64,000 nucleotides of DNA from Pseudoselenomonas ruminantium (GTDB taxonomy: Bacteria; Bacillota; Negativicutes; Selenomonadales; Selenomonadaceae): the NCBI GenBank assembly GCA_015058625.1, contig SVCA01000001.1:62001-126000 (forward strand). The letters are read 5' to 3'. Positions 32,209 to 41,119 of the stretch are shown here, in pieces. Each line of letters opens with the position of its first letter. Within the stretch, counting starts at the first letter, position 1. The notes beneath the pieces are model-generated. The model saw only the letters and a list, made by a program, of their open reading frames with translations. It was not told the DNA's origin and ran no database searches. A program made the translations under genes and the position numbers.

Positions 32209-34287
32209 TCAGAATTTGAAGCGAGCGCTTTCTTTTTGCAGTTCTTCTGCCATATTTGCCAATCTATGGCTGGAAGCAGCGAGTTCTTCCATGGAGGCCG
32301 ATTGTTCTTCTGTAGCGGCCGAGATGGAAGCAATGTTCTGGGTAATCTGCTTGGTGGTTTCGTCTACATCTTCAGCATCCTGCAATACGCTTACACTGTC
32401 TTCTGCAACCCTGGAAGCACTGGTAGCCGCATCCTTGACCAGATTGTCCACTTCTTCGATATGGGAAGCAATCTGACGGAATTTCTCACCGGCTTCTACT
32501 ACCGTACGTCCGCTGGTGCTCACCTGCTCAGTACCCACATTCATGGATTCCACAGCGCGTTTGGTCACCTGCTGTACGCCGGAAATCATCTGGGCGATTT
32601 CCGTAGCAGCTTCGGAGGACTGTTCGGCAAGCTTACGAACTTCATCGGCTACAACGGAGAAGCCGCGGCCCTGTTCACCGGCGCGGGCAGCTTCGATAGC
32701 CGCATTGAGAGCCAGCAGGTTCGTCTGCTCAGCAATGCTCTGGATGGTGTTGATGATTTCACCAATCTGTTCGGAACTCTTGCCCAGTTCATCTACATTG
32801 GCTGCAGATTCCACTACGGTCTTATGGGCAACCTTCATCTGTTCCACAGCAGCTTCGATGGCCGCTACACCTTCTTTGGCTGCGACACCAGCCATGCCGG
32901 AGGTCTTGCTGATGTTGGCAGATTTTTCAGCAATGCCATTAACATGGTCAGCCATCTGACGGATATTGCCGACCACATTGTTCATGGTATCGCTCTGATG
33001 GCTGGCGGCTTCGGCGATATCCCCTACCTGCTCAGCTACATGGGTGATGGTCTCAGCCACCTGCTCAACGCCGCTGGACATCTGACCGGAGGAATTGGAA
33101 ACCTCATCGGCGCTGCCCTTAATCTGTTTCAACAGGCCTGTGAGTTCATGGGTCATGGTATGGAAAGAACGCGACAGATTGCCGATTTCATCATCGGATT
33201 CCACTGCCACATCCGTATCGCGCAAATCGCCATCTGCAAGCCGTTCAGCCGAAGCCTGCAAGCTGCGCAGCGGGGAAACAATCATGTTGGAAATGGTATA
33301 GGTGGCAAAGAAAATCAGAACCAATGCTACAGCCAGCACGCCGCCCAAAATCATGCGCATATGATTGACGCTTTCCATGAGCTGGGACCGGTCAACAATG
33401 GTCAGATAACGATACCCGGTATTTTCGGAAACGTAGGTATTAACCATCTTAGTCGTGCCATCCATGGTAATTTCCTGCAAGCCTTTGAGGCTCTTGCTGG
33501 TATCGAGATTGGCAATATCACCGAGCTCCGACTCCGGCAATTTCTTGAAGTCCGCTTCCGGATGTTTGGGATCGGCGATAATTACACCATCGGCATCGAG
33601 CATCATGATATAACCGGTTTCGCCCATCTTGATTTCGGAAATCATATCCGTAACCACCGGCAGGTCAATATTCAGGCCCAAAACGCCCAGAGGCTTGTTA
33701 TCCAGGCCTTTAACCGTAGCAAAAATACCTACAGTCGGCGTGCCTTTGGAGGTCTTGAACGGTTTGGTGATGCGAACCTTGCTTACATCGGCCATGCTTT
33801 CTTTGTACCAGTCACGGCTGCGGGAGTCATAACCTTTCTTGCGTTTAACTGCAGGATACTGCAAATAACCACCATCGGCAGTACCATAGCTTACTACCGA
33901 TACGGTGGTTTTATTGGCTTCACCAAAACGCTGGAATAGCTGATAGGCAGCCAGTTCAAAGCCGCCTTTAGCCTGCGGGTCCATGGCAATCATGCCATCG
34001 GAGCCTGCGGTCGCTGCTACTGCCTCATCTGTGTAGCGGGTGATCTCCCCGCCGGCGCGCAGTATCGGGTCATTGGCCATATTGACCAGACCATCACGCA
34101 AGCCGTTCAGGAACAAATGCATGGCATTATCCACCTGCGCCGACTGCAAATCAGCCTCTTCTTCAAAGTTGGCCAGCTGGGTGCTGGTGATAATTCTATC
34201 AAGCACAATGCCCAATACCAGCATAACCACGATAAAGAGTATCGAGACGGATACCATTATCTTTTGCTTAACATTAAATCGATCCAT
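32209..34287 (-). CDS. Methyl-accepting chemotaxis protein
   Basis: 692 aa from the ATG chosen. TM1 at about residues 10-30, then a periplasmic dCache-type sensor (about 35-295, including [20 protein letters not shown] and [20 protein letters not shown]), TM2 (about 300-325), HAMP, and a long cytoplasmic coiled coil with the signalling tip [20 protein letters not shown] and [20 protein letters not shown]. The ligand is unknown; dCache domains often bind amino acids or other small organics. Start uncertain: an ATG seven codons earlier sits directly on AGGAG. It is a single gene next to tRNA-Leu. Motility fits Selenomonas. Confidence 0.93.
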   Translation of the reverse strand: MDRFNVKQKIMVSVSILFIVVMLVLGIVLDRIITSTQLANFEEEADLQSAQVDNAMHLFLNGLRDGLVNMANDPILRAGGEITRYTDEAVAATAGSDGMIAMDPQAKGGFELAAYQLFQRFGEANKTTVSVVSYGTADGGYLQYPAVKRKKGYDSRSRDWYKESMADVSKVRITKPFKTSKGTPTVGIFATVKGLDNKPLGVLGLNIDLPVVTDMISEIKMGETGYIMMLDADGVIIADPKHPEADFKKLPESELGDIANLDTSKSLKGLQEITMDGTTKMVNTYVSENTGYRYLTIVDRSQLMESVNHMRMILGGVLAVALVLIFFATYTISNMIVSPLRSLQASAERLADGDLRDTDVAVESDDEIGNLSRSFHTMTHELTGLLKQIKGSADEVSNSSGQMSSGVEQVAETITHVAEQVGDIAEAASHQSDTMNNVVGNIRQMADHVNGIAEKSANISKTSGMAGVAAKEGVAAIEAAVEQMKVAHKTVVESAANVDELGKSSEQIGEIINTIQSIAEQTNLLALNAAIEAARAGEQGRGFSVVADEVRKLAEQSSEAATEIAQMISGVQQVTKRAVESMNVGTEQVSTSGRTVVEAGEKFRQIASHIEEVDNLVKDAATSASRVAEDSVSVLQDAEDVDETTKQITQNIASISAATEEQSASMEELAASSHRLANMAEELQKESARFKF

Positions 34288-34362
34288 CAATCCACCCAAT
34301 TTCCTCATCTCCTCTTCTATATACCTTCAATTTCCCATGGTACATGTTGTTCTTATACGACA

Positions 34363-34419
34363 AAGAAGCGAAATTTTCCTGCTAAGCAAATCGCTAAATC
34401 ACAGAAAATTTCGCTTCTT
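34363..34419 (-). terminator. Terminator of the ffh-trmD operon
   Basis: 16-bp perfect arms (AAGAAGCGAAATTTTC / GAAAATTTCGCTTCTT) around a 25-nt loop, just after the trmD stop on the minus strand, with TTCTTTG following. Confidence 0.7.
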
Positions 34420-34422
34420 ATT

Positions 34423-35157
34423 TTAATCCTGATGTTCCGACAAAAATTGCCGGTCTTTATCCGTTAACGGAGCTTTATCGAGCAAGTCCGGACGGTATTT
34501 TTTCGTCACGAGCAGGGACTGCTCACGCCGCCATTGACGGATTTTGGCATGGTCGCCATTTAAGAGTACCTCTGGCACTTCCATGCCCTCAAATTCGCGC
34601 GGACGGGTATACTGCGGAAATTCCAACAGGCCCTCATAAAAGGAATCCGTAGGCGCAGAATCTTCATGGCCCAGTACCCCCGGCAACATGCGTGACACCG
34701 CATCGGTGATCACCATAGCCGGCAGTTCCCCGCCGGTCAGCACGAAATCGCCAATGGAAATCGCTTCATCCGCCAGCTTATAGATGCGGGCATCAAAACC
34801 TTCGTAATGGCCGCAGATAAACACCAACTGGTCATAGCCTGCGAGCTCTTTTGCCTTGGCCTGATTAAAGGTCGGCCCCGAAGGGTCCATAATCAATACC
34901 CGGCGATTGGCCGCATACTCCTCTGTACGGGCGAGCACATCGCGCACCGCCTTGTACATGGGCTCAGGCTTTAGCACCATGCCTGCACCGCCGCCAAAGG
35001 GGCTGTCGTCCACATGATGGTGCTTATCCTCGGCAAAATCCCGGAAGTTGGTAAAGTGAATATCCAAAATCCCATTATCCACCGCCCGCTTGGTAATACT
35101 GTCACCAAAGGGGCCGGAAAACATCTCCGGGAAGATGGTCACCATATCAATGCGCAT
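34423..35157 (-). CDS. trmD: tRNA (guanine37-N1)-methyltransferase TrmD
   Basis: 244 aa. It methylates G37 next to the anticodon, preventing frameshifts, and is a SPOUT-fold trefoil-knot enzyme. Motifs: MVTIFPEMFSGPFGDSI, PFGGGAGMVLKPEPMYKA, FICGHYEGFDARI, SIGDFVLTGGELPAMVITDA. The ATG at 35157 follows AGGAGA at 6 nt and overlaps the rimM stop by 11 nt, so the two are translationally coupled. Confidence 0.97.
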   Translation of the reverse strand: MRIDMVTIFPEMFSGPFGDSITKRAVDNGILDIHFTNFRDFAEDKHHHVDDSPFGGGAGMVLKPEPMYKAVRDVLARTEEYAANRRVLIMDPSGPTFNQAKAKELAGYDQLVFICGHYEGFDARIYKLADEAISIGDFVLTGGELPAMVITDAVSRMLPGVLGHEDSAPTDSFYEGLLEFPQYTRPREFEGMEVPEVLLNGDHAKIRQWRREQSLLVTKKYRPDLLDKAPLTDKDRQFLSEHQD

Positions 35158-35692
35158 CGGAAATCTCCTCAGGCATATCAACCACCATACGGCCGCCTAG
35201 CACATCAATTTCCTTGACCACGGCCTTGAGTGCCGGAATCAACAGTTCCCCGCCATCCGTGCGGCGGGTCTGATAGACGTCATTGCTGCCTGTGCGCAGG
35301 ACATTTTCGACCTTACCCAGCTCCTTGCCGTCCATATCGTAAACCGTCAGCCCGATGATGTCAAAGGTGTAATATTCGCCTTCCTGCAAGGGAGCAGCTT
35401 CGCTGCGGTCAACAGTCAAAAGTTTACCCGTCAGACTCATAGCGGCTTCCCGCACCGGATATTCCTGGAACTTCATCAGCACGTACTGCTTATGATACTT
35501 GCAGCTTTCGATATGGAGCATTTCGCTGCCAACCATGACTTCTTTCATGGTCTCAAAGCGTTCCACGAAGTCCGTCAGTGGAATGATGCGCATTTCCCCA
35601 TGAATGCCATGGGGTGCGCCCACCTTGCCGATGGTCACGCGATTCTTGTCGCGCTTGTTTTTCTTAGCTGCGAATGGCGATAACTTTGTCAT
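35147..35692 (-). CDS. rimM: Ribosome maturation factor RimM
   Basis: 181 aa. RimM assists assembly of the 30S head with S19. N-terminal domain: TIGKVGAPHGIHGEMRIIPL. C-terminal PRC barrel: GEYYTFDIIGLTVYDMDGKE, then LIPALKAVVKEIDV. The ATG used overlaps the ylqD end by 29 nt and adds about 15 basic residues before the usual family start, so a downstream start cannot be excluded. Confidence 0.95.
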   Translation of the reverse strand: MTKLSPFAAKKNKRDKNRVTIGKVGAPHGIHGEMRIIPLTDFVERFETMKEVMVGSEMLHIESCKYHKQYVLMKFQEYPVREAAMSLTGKLLTVDRSEAAPLQEGEYYTFDIIGLTVYDMDGKELGKVENVLRTGSNDVYQTRRTDGGELLIPALKAVVKEIDVLGGRMVVDMPEEISDAH

Positions 35693-36095
35693 CTTCTACC
35701 AGCACTTCCACATTCATGATTTCGCGCATATCGTCGCCCACATGAACTTCCACCTGATGTTCCAGCGTGCCCTGCACGATTTCGGCACCAATAACCATCT
35801 TTTCCATCTCTTCCTTACGAGCCTGAGATTCTTCACGGAACTGGAGACGCTTGTTGCGTTCTTCGCCGAAATGAGCCTGAATGGCCTGCAGGCGCTGAAT
35901 TTCTTCCATCGTGGGCTGTTCCGGGTTAGCCGGCTGATTTTCCTGCATGACGCGCTTCTGCTGAATATCCATCTGCTGGAGTTCGAGCTCCGTGCGGTTG
36001 ATGGCTTCGTCCAAATCCGTCAAGATTTTGGTTTTGAGTTTTTCCGTTAATTTTGCCTTAATCGTAACAGGCACTTTCAGTGAAATAGAATCCAT
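35664..36095 (-). CDS. ylqD: YlqD-family protein
   Basis: 143 aa. Start MDSISLKVPVTIKAKLTEKL, a central coiled coil rich in E, Q and R (about 30-95), then a short beta domain GAEIVQGTLEHQVEVHVGDD. It matches the YlqD family found between khpA and rimM in Firmicutes; function unknown. The first part of the gene is separated from khpA by a terminator-like hairpin. Confidence 0.85.
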   Translation of the reverse strand: MDSISLKVPVTIKAKLTEKLKTKILTDLDEAINRTELELQQMDIQQKRVMQENQPANPEQPTMEEIQRLQAIQAHFGEERNKRLQFREESQARKEEMEKMVIGAEIVQGTLEHQVEVHVGDDMREIMNVEVLVEDDKVIAIRS

Positions 36096-36129
36096 GACAG
36101 TTCCTCTTTTCTTTTTCTCATAGTAAAAA

Positions 36130-36164
36130 ACGGCAAGACACCCAAAAGGTAATCCTGCCGCTTT
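36130..36164 (-). terminator. Internal terminator-like hairpin between khpA and ylqD
   Basis: CGGCAGGA / TCTTGCCG arms (one bulge) followed by TTTTTT on the minus strand. It probably reduces expression of ylqD-rimM-trmD relative to ffh-rpsP-khpA. Confidence 0.65.
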
Positions 36165-36168
36165 TCAT

Positions 36169-36396
36169 TTAAATAATCTCAACCGTGACTTTCGTATTTT
36201 CCCGAGTGGCTGCGGCTTTGACCACGGTGCGCAAAGCTTTGGCAATGCGCCCCTGGCGTCCAATGACCTTACCCATGTCATCTTCAGCCACATGAAGGCT
36301 GAGCACGGTCTGCCCATCCTCCTGCCGTGAAGAAACTTCTACAGCTTCTGGATGCTCCACCAGGGATTTGGCGATTACTGCAACAAGTTTTTCCAT
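36169..36396 (-). CDS. khpA: KH-domain RNA-binding protein KhpA
   Basis: 75 aa. Single KH domain with the GxxG loop in GKVIGRQGRIAKALRTVVKA. KhpA pairs with KhpB (Jag/EloR) and binds many transcripts. The start ATG at 36396 follows GGAGAGAAGCGAC; the upstream TTG overlaps that site. It lies directly after rpsP, the standard location. Confidence 0.93.
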   Translation of the reverse strand: MEKLVAVIAKSLVEHPEAVEVSSRQEDGQTVLSLHVAEDDMGKVIGRQGRIAKALRTVVKAAATRENTKVTVEII

Positions 36397-36411
36397 GTCG
36401 CTTCTCTCCAA

Positions 36412-36681
36412 TTACTTTTTCTTGGATTCAGCGAACTTGGCCATAATGCCCTGCTTGCTGAACAGATTTTTAACGGTATCGGTCGGCTGAGCACCTTTGT
36501 TCATCCAATCAAGAACCTTTGCTTCGTCGAGGTTAACGACTGCCGGCTGCTTGGAGGGGTCGTAGTTACCGAGAATTTCGATGAAACGACCATCACGCGG
36601 AGCGCGGGAATCAGCTACTACCACACGGTAGAACGGGTTCTTCTTTGCACCCATACGGTTCAAACGAATCTTTACTGCCAT
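36412..36681 (-). CDS. rpsP: 30S ribosomal protein S16
   Basis: 89 aa. [20 protein letters not shown], then [20 protein letters not shown] is the S16 signature. It lies between ffh and khpA. Confidence 0.98.
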   Translation of the reverse strand: MAVKIRLNRMGAKKNPFYRVVVADSRAPRDGRFIEILGNYDPSKQPAVVNLDEAKVLDWMNKGAQPTDTVKNLFSKQGIMAKFAESKKK

Positions 36682-36717
36682 GAAATTTCACCACCTTTCG
36701 CAAATAAGGATTAAAAC

Positions 36718-38100
36718 TTAACGCATAAACGGCATTTTCGGGAAACCACCAAGATTTCCGAGCGCCCCAAGACCTGGGAAACCTTTGCCCTTCTGCATTT
36801 TTTTCATCTTCTTCATCATCTTGCGCATTTCACCGAACTGCTTTAAGAGCTTGTTGACGTCCTGCACACGCGTGCCGGAGCCCATCGCGATGCGCTTGCG
36901 GCGGCTGCCGTTGATGATGGTAATGTCGGCACGTTCCTGCGGCGTCATGGAACGGATAATGGCTTCAATCTGACGCATTTCCTTGCCGTCCAGGTCAATA
37001 TCCTGACCTTCGAGCTGCTTCTTGAGCCCGCCCATGCCGGGAATCATGCCCAGGATATTTTCGAGCGAGCCAAGTTTCTTGACCTGCTGCATCTGGGATA
37101 AGAAGTCGTCCAAGGTGAATTCATCCTTGCGCAGCTTCTTTTCCATCTTTTTGGCTTCTTCCATATCGAAGGTCTGCTGGGCTTTTTCCACGAGAGAAAG
37201 CACATCGCCCATGCCCAAAATACGGGAAGCCATGCGGTCGGGGTGGAATGGCTGGAGAGGCTCCAGTTTCTCGCCCATACCGATGAATTTTATGGGAACA
37301 TTCGTGACTGCTTTGACGGAAAGCGCCGCACCACCGCGGGCATCGCCGTCGAGCTTGGTCATGATGACACCGTCAAGTCCAAGACTGTCGTTAAAGGTCT
37401 GTGCCACATTGACCGATTCCTGACCGGTCATCGCATCGACAACAAGCAGGATTTCGTGTGGCTTAACCTCAGCCTTGATATCGCGAAGCTCCTGCATCAG
37501 GGCTTCATCTATCTGCAGGCGGCCTGCCGTATCGATGATAATCACATCATTGGCATGGCTCTGCGAATAAGCAATGGATGATTTGGCAATCGTTACCGCA
37601 TCAGTTCCCGGTTCCATCGAGAACACGGGAATGTCGAGCTGTTTGCCGACAACCTGCAGCTGCTTGATAGCCGCCGGACGATAAATATCGCAGGCAACGA
37701 GCAATGGACGCTTGCCCTGTTTCTTGAGGGACAAGCCCAGCTTACCGGCGGAAGTGGTCTTACCTGCACCCTGCAAACCTGCCATCATGATGATGGTCGG
37801 CGGATTCGGGCTGATGTTGATACGGCTCTGCGTGCCGCCCATGAGGTTCGTGAGTTCCTCATCAACAATCTTAATAACCACCTGAGCCGGCGTCAGGGTT
37901 TCCAAAATATCCTGACCAATGGCCCGTTCCTTAACGGTTTTAATGAAATTCTTTACAACCTTGAAGTTGACGTCTGCTTCCAGAAGCGCCATGCGCACTT
38001 CCCGCATGGCTTCATTGACATCATCCTCCGTCAATTTGCCATGACCGCGAAGTTTCTTGAAGGTCTCCTGCAAGCGGTCAGACAGGCTTTCAAATATCAA
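36718..38100 (-). CDS. ffh: Signal recognition particle protein Ffh
   Basis: 460 aa. SRP GTPase that binds signal peptides with 4.5S RNA and delivers ribosomes to the membrane. N domain, then G domain with GLQGAGKTTSAGKLGLSLKK, DTAGRLQIDEALM and TKLDGDARGGAALS; M domain with GMIPGMGGLKKQ and GSRRKRIAMGSGTRVQDVN, ending in a methionine- and lysine-rich tail. The start is TTG, 8 nt after AGGAGG, adjacent to the ylxM stop. Confidence 0.98.
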   Translation of the reverse strand: MIFESLSDRLQETFKKLRGHGKLTEDDVNEAMREVRMALLEADVNFKVVKNFIKTVKERAIGQDILETLTPAQVVIKIVDEELTNLMGGTQSRINISPNPPTIIMMAGLQGAGKTTSAGKLGLSLKKQGKRPLLVACDIYRPAAIKQLQVVGKQLDIPVFSMEPGTDAVTIAKSSIAYSQSHANDVIIIDTAGRLQIDEALMQELRDIKAEVKPHEILLVVDAMTGQESVNVAQTFNDSLGLDGVIMTKLDGDARGGAALSVKAVTNVPIKFIGMGEKLEPLQPFHPDRMASRILGMGDVLSLVEKAQQTFDMEEAKKMEKKLRKDEFTLDDFLSQMQQVKKLGSLENILGMIPGMGGLKKQLEGQDIDLDGKEMRQIEAIIRSMTPQERADITIINGSRRKRIAMGSGTRVQDVNKLLKQFGEMRKMMKKMKKMQKGKGFPGLGALGNLGGFPKMPFMR

Positions 38101-38457
38101 TTAATTAACCTCCTGACTGCGCCCGATAAAGGGCTCCAGCCGGTCAAGGATCGCCTCAACGGCACGTTCATTGCCCGCCTGCCGCAAATCCTTGATGGAC
38201 TCGTAAATTTTTGCCAGTTCCTGACGCTCCTCGCTATAGCGAGCCGCCAGTCCCAGCTTTTTTTCGTAGGATTCCATCGCTTTTTCACTGCGGTGGATAT
38301 TGTCGTAAACCGCCTGCCGGGATATACCCAGCTCCTCGCCGATTTCCGACAGAGAAAAATCTTCAAAGAGGTGCAAGCGCAAGCACTCCTGCTGCTTTTC
38401 CGTCAACAGCGCCCCATACAGGTCAAACAATGTAGACAAATATAAGAACTGCTCCAT
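38101..38457 (-). CDS. ylxM: YlxM, UPF0122 helix-turn-helix partner of Ffh
   Basis: 118 aa. Sigma-70 region-4-like helix-turn-helix: LTEKQQECLRLHLFEDFSLS, then EIGEELGISRQAVYDNIHRS. In Firmicutes it precedes ffh and modulates SRP. I chose the ATG of MEQFLYLSTLFDLYG at 38457, 8 nt after AGGTGA. Longer starts would read into the palindrome that holds the promoter. Confidence 0.92.
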   Translation of the reverse strand: MEQFLYLSTLFDLYGALLTEKQQECLRLHLFEDFSLSEIGEELGISRQAVYDNIHRSEKAMESYEKKLGLAARYSEERQELAKIYESIKDLRQAGNERAVEAILDRLEPFIGRSQEVN

Positions 38458-38482
38458 CACGGCTATCACCTGCTTCATAAAT

Positions 38483-38561
38483 AGGTGCCAAGGTTTTCCC
38501 CTTGACATAGGCTATTATAGCGAAGCTGCTATAGCCTGTCAAGTGTTTTTCCTTGGCACCT
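38483..38561 (-). promoter_or_regulatory. Consensus promoter of the ylxM-ffh operon inside a 79-bp double palindrome
   Basis: TTGACA (38537-38542) and TATAAT (38514-38519) are 17 bp apart on the minus strand: a perfect sigma-A promoter. Both boxes lie in an inner inverted repeat (CTTGACATAGGCTAT / ATAGCCTGTCAAG). This is enclosed by perfect 11-bp outer arms AGGTGCCAAGG (38483) and CCTTGGCACCT (38551). The ends look like terminal inverted repeats of a miniature element. Confidence 0.8.
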
Positions 38562-38571
38562 TGAAAAAATA

Positions 38572-39684
38572 TCAGATTTTCACGTATTCTGAGCCCATTT
38601 CCACAATCTTTTGGCCATCGGCTTCTAAAGTCGCCGCCAAATCATGGGCAGTTCCGTTGAACTCCAGGTCCACGGTCGTATTGCCGAAGGAAGTGGCACG
38701 CACATAAGCATGGTTGACACCGGGAATGTTCTCCAGATAGTTGGTAATATCGGCAATGCTGCCCCATTTGTTCTGCGTGATGACCAGCGTAATATGCTGG
38801 CTGGGATTGGCCGCCTTATTGAGTGCTGCCTCCCCTATGGCCTTGGCAATACCGGCCGATGCCGCATTGATGGCCTCATTTTCCGCATTATTGCTGCGCC
38901 GCTCCGACTTGCCACGGAAATTGCCGGCGTAGATGACTTCACCGGTGTTGGCATTTACCATGCGTACGGCGATGGAAGCCGCGGCTTTCTTTAAGTTAGC
39001 CATACCGGGCAGGGGAACGTAATCAGCCATGCTGTTGACGGCTAAATCCACCTGCGCAGTCACCAGATAATCCACCGGTGACTGGCTGTTGAGGCTTTGC
39101 CAGAGCTTCCTGTCCTGGGAGTATTGCGCCGCCAAAAGCTGGCGCCGCTTAGCAGTACTTATCTGGCCCATGTCCACCACCCGGCTGAAGCCTTGACTTG
39201 TCAAGCCGTTGATTACATTGTTTTCCACTGCGGGATAAGCCCGGCCCTGCCGGTCCATGGCCAGCACGCCGATACGCGGGTCCTGCATGTTCATGCCGAT
39301 AACAGCTTTTTTCTGGGCCAAGGTGCCAAGAGCCGCCGTCAGTTTCTGCTCCTGCACATCCACCTGCACCTTGGCGGAATGAATGCCGTTGATGACATTA
39401 TGTTCCAACACCTTGTAGCTTCTGATATAGCCATCGGCCTGGGTATAGACCCGGTCATTAATGAGCTTGTAGTTCTGCACATAACTGCGGCTGTCCACCA
39501 TGACGCCAATCTGCTGTTCAATAGCCTGCCGCAGGGCGGCTTTAATCGCGCCCCGCTCAGAACTGCCCTGACCGGTCACTGTCACCATAGCAGCCCAGGT
39601 CACACTGGCAAAAGCCCACCAACAGACCAGCGCCAACAGGCATATTTTCAAGCCATGCTTCTTCTGCACGTTCGTCACCTTCAT
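38572..39684 (-). CDS. Exported FlgT/LPP20-like protein
   Basis: 370 aa with a signal peptide (cleavable, ending near FASVTWAA). The N-terminal domain VTVTGQGSSERGAIKAALRQ, then IEQQIGVMVDSRSYVQNYKL, then SYKVLEHNVINGIHSAKVQV fits the FlgT N-terminal/LPP20 pattern. The central part (about 125-270) resembles penicillin-binding protein activator or CsgG-like folds. The C-terminus (WGSIADITNYLENIPGVNHA) is a FlgT-like ferredoxin-fold domain. A role in the envelope or flagellar motor is inferred. It contains one in-frame TGACTTGTCA at 39194 (codons for LTSQ). Its start overlaps the AsmA-like gene by 4 nt. Confidence 0.75.
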   Translation of the reverse strand: MKVTNVQKKHGLKICLLALVCWWAFASVTWAAMVTVTGQGSSERGAIKAALRQAIEQQIGVMVDSRSYVQNYKLINDRVYTQADGYIRSYKVLEHNVINGIHSAKVQVDVQEQKLTAALGTLAQKKAVIGMNMQDPRIGVLAMDRQGRAYPAVENNVINGLTSQGFSRVVDMGQISTAKRRQLLAAQYSQDRKLWQSLNSQSPVDYLVTAQVDLAVNSMADYVPLPGMANLKKAAASIAVRMVNANTGEVIYAGNFRGKSERRSNNAENEAINAASAGIAKAIGEAALNKAANPSQHITLVITQNKWGSIADITNYLENIPGVNHAYVRATSFGNTTVDLEFNGTAHDLAATLEADGQKIVEMGSEYVKI

Positions 39685-41105
39685 TTCCTTCCCTCGTAAA
39701 CTGCCAGCAATTCACCGTTTTTATCCGTAATGTTGATGGGATTAAAGGTCAGCTTGCCCTCCTTCACTTGGAGATAATCGGTCCGCATGGTGAGACCGGC
39801 AAATTCGATGGCCACGTCATTAAACTCCAAATCCCGATAACCCTGACGGAATTTACCAGACATACTCTTGAAAGGGATTATCTTAAACCGGCCTTCCCCC
39901 GAAGAAAAATGACCGTAGGATGATGTTTCCCTGCCACTCCCCTTAGATGATAGAAACATCTCCAGGTCCACATTACAGGAAAGATGGCTGCCCGGCAAAG
40001 CCTTTTGTGACTGCAAGTCCGTACCGACACCATGAATGCTGTAGTAGCGGGTATCCAAATCGTATTCTCCCTCTGCTACCAGCTTGCCGCCAAAGACCGA
40101 CGCCTCCACATCGTTAAAGTAGAGCTTCTCCCCATCATAATCGACCCGGCCCCGCACATTTTCAAAATCGAGCGCGGGAATATGCAGATGTTCCATGCGC
40201 ACATGGCCTTCCCCGCTGATTTCGTGCAACGGGCCGGTCAGATGGCTGTCCAGTGTCATCTTGTCGTGAATGTTAATCCCCATTCCGAGTGACGACGGGT
40301 CAACATCCATGAAGCTGATATAAAAATCTGCCAGTGGCAGCTCTGCCCCGTCAAAATCCACCGTGCCCTTGAGTTTGACCCCATTGCCCACCATAGTGCC
40401 GCCGAAGTGACCGGTGGAAAGCTCCAGAATCATATCGTCATCGGTGTTGATATCCGCCAGCATATTCACCTTGGACAAAAGATAGTGACGCTGCTTATGG
40501 AATACCTCCAGACGGCAGTCCTCAAATTTCAGCTTCATGCGGATTTTCTTTCCTTCCCGCTCGAAGTTGTGCCATTGTTTGGCCATGCGCTCGGCATGTT
40601 TCTTACGGCGGTATTCACCGATTTGCTTGCGTTCTTCCTCACTTTTGCCCGCCAGGCTGACTTTTGCCCGCCAGTCCGTATCCTCTTCCTTGACCTGTTG
40701 CATATCCGGGGAACTGCGCACAAAGTCTACCCGCATGTCATCGGACAGACGCACCGCCACGGCAGCATTCCGAATGGTCAATTCCTGCATGGTCGTGGAT
40801 TTGATATTGCCGGTGATAACATCCCAGGGGCGCACCTCAAAGGAGCCTTCCGGCACATAGAGGATCAGACGGCCCTCGGGGTCATGCCATTGAAGCTGGC
40901 TGAATTCCACATGCCCGTTAATATGCGCCACAATTTTGTCCGCCCTGATTTCCCCTTTGAGCATGTCCTGGTCCATCATGGCCTGATTAAAAATGGCTGC
41001 GGCCCCCCGGCTAAAAACTTCCAGCACAAGAACAGCGGTAACAGCAATCACTGCCGCCGTTATGAGCAGTAGTTTTTTCCAGTGGGTACGCAGCCATTTC
41101 ATCAT
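39681..41105 (-). CDS. AsmA/TamB-like envelope protein
   Basis: 474 aa. One N-terminal membrane anchor (about residues 12-33) and a large periplasmic part of repeated short beta strands (GHVEFSQLQWHDPEGRLILY, MEHLHIPALDFENVRGRVDY, FNDVEASVFGGKLVAEGEYD), with a charged helical insertion at about 130-180. This is the AsmA/DUF748 type of proteins that span the periplasm and handle lipid transport to the outer membrane. It agrees with a diderm Negativicute. AGGAGA precedes the ATG. It lies between an SGNH hydrolase and the FlgT-like gene, with short gaps. Confidence 0.7.
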   Translation of the reverse strand: MMKWLRTHWKKLLLITAAVIAVTAVLVLEVFSRGAAAIFNQAMMDQDMLKGEIRADKIVAHINGHVEFSQLQWHDPEGRLILYVPEGSFEVRPWDVITGNIKSTTMQELTIRNAAVAVRLSDDMRVDFVRSSPDMQQVKEEDTDWRAKVSLAGKSEEERKQIGEYRRKKHAERMAKQWHNFEREGKKIRMKLKFEDCRLEVFHKQRHYLLSKVNMLADINTDDDMILELSTGHFGGTMVGNGVKLKGTVDFDGAELPLADFYISFMDVDPSSLGMGINIHDKMTLDSHLTGPLHEISGEGHVRMEHLHIPALDFENVRGRVDYDGEKLYFNDVEASVFGGKLVAEGEYDLDTRYYSIHGVGTDLQSQKALPGSHLSCNVDLEMFLSSKGSGRETSSYGHFSSGEGRFKIIPFKSMSGKFRQGYRDLEFNDVAIEFAGLTMRTDYLQVKEGKLTFNPINITDKNGELLAVYEGRK

Positions 41106-41119
41106 GACATCTCCTCTAC

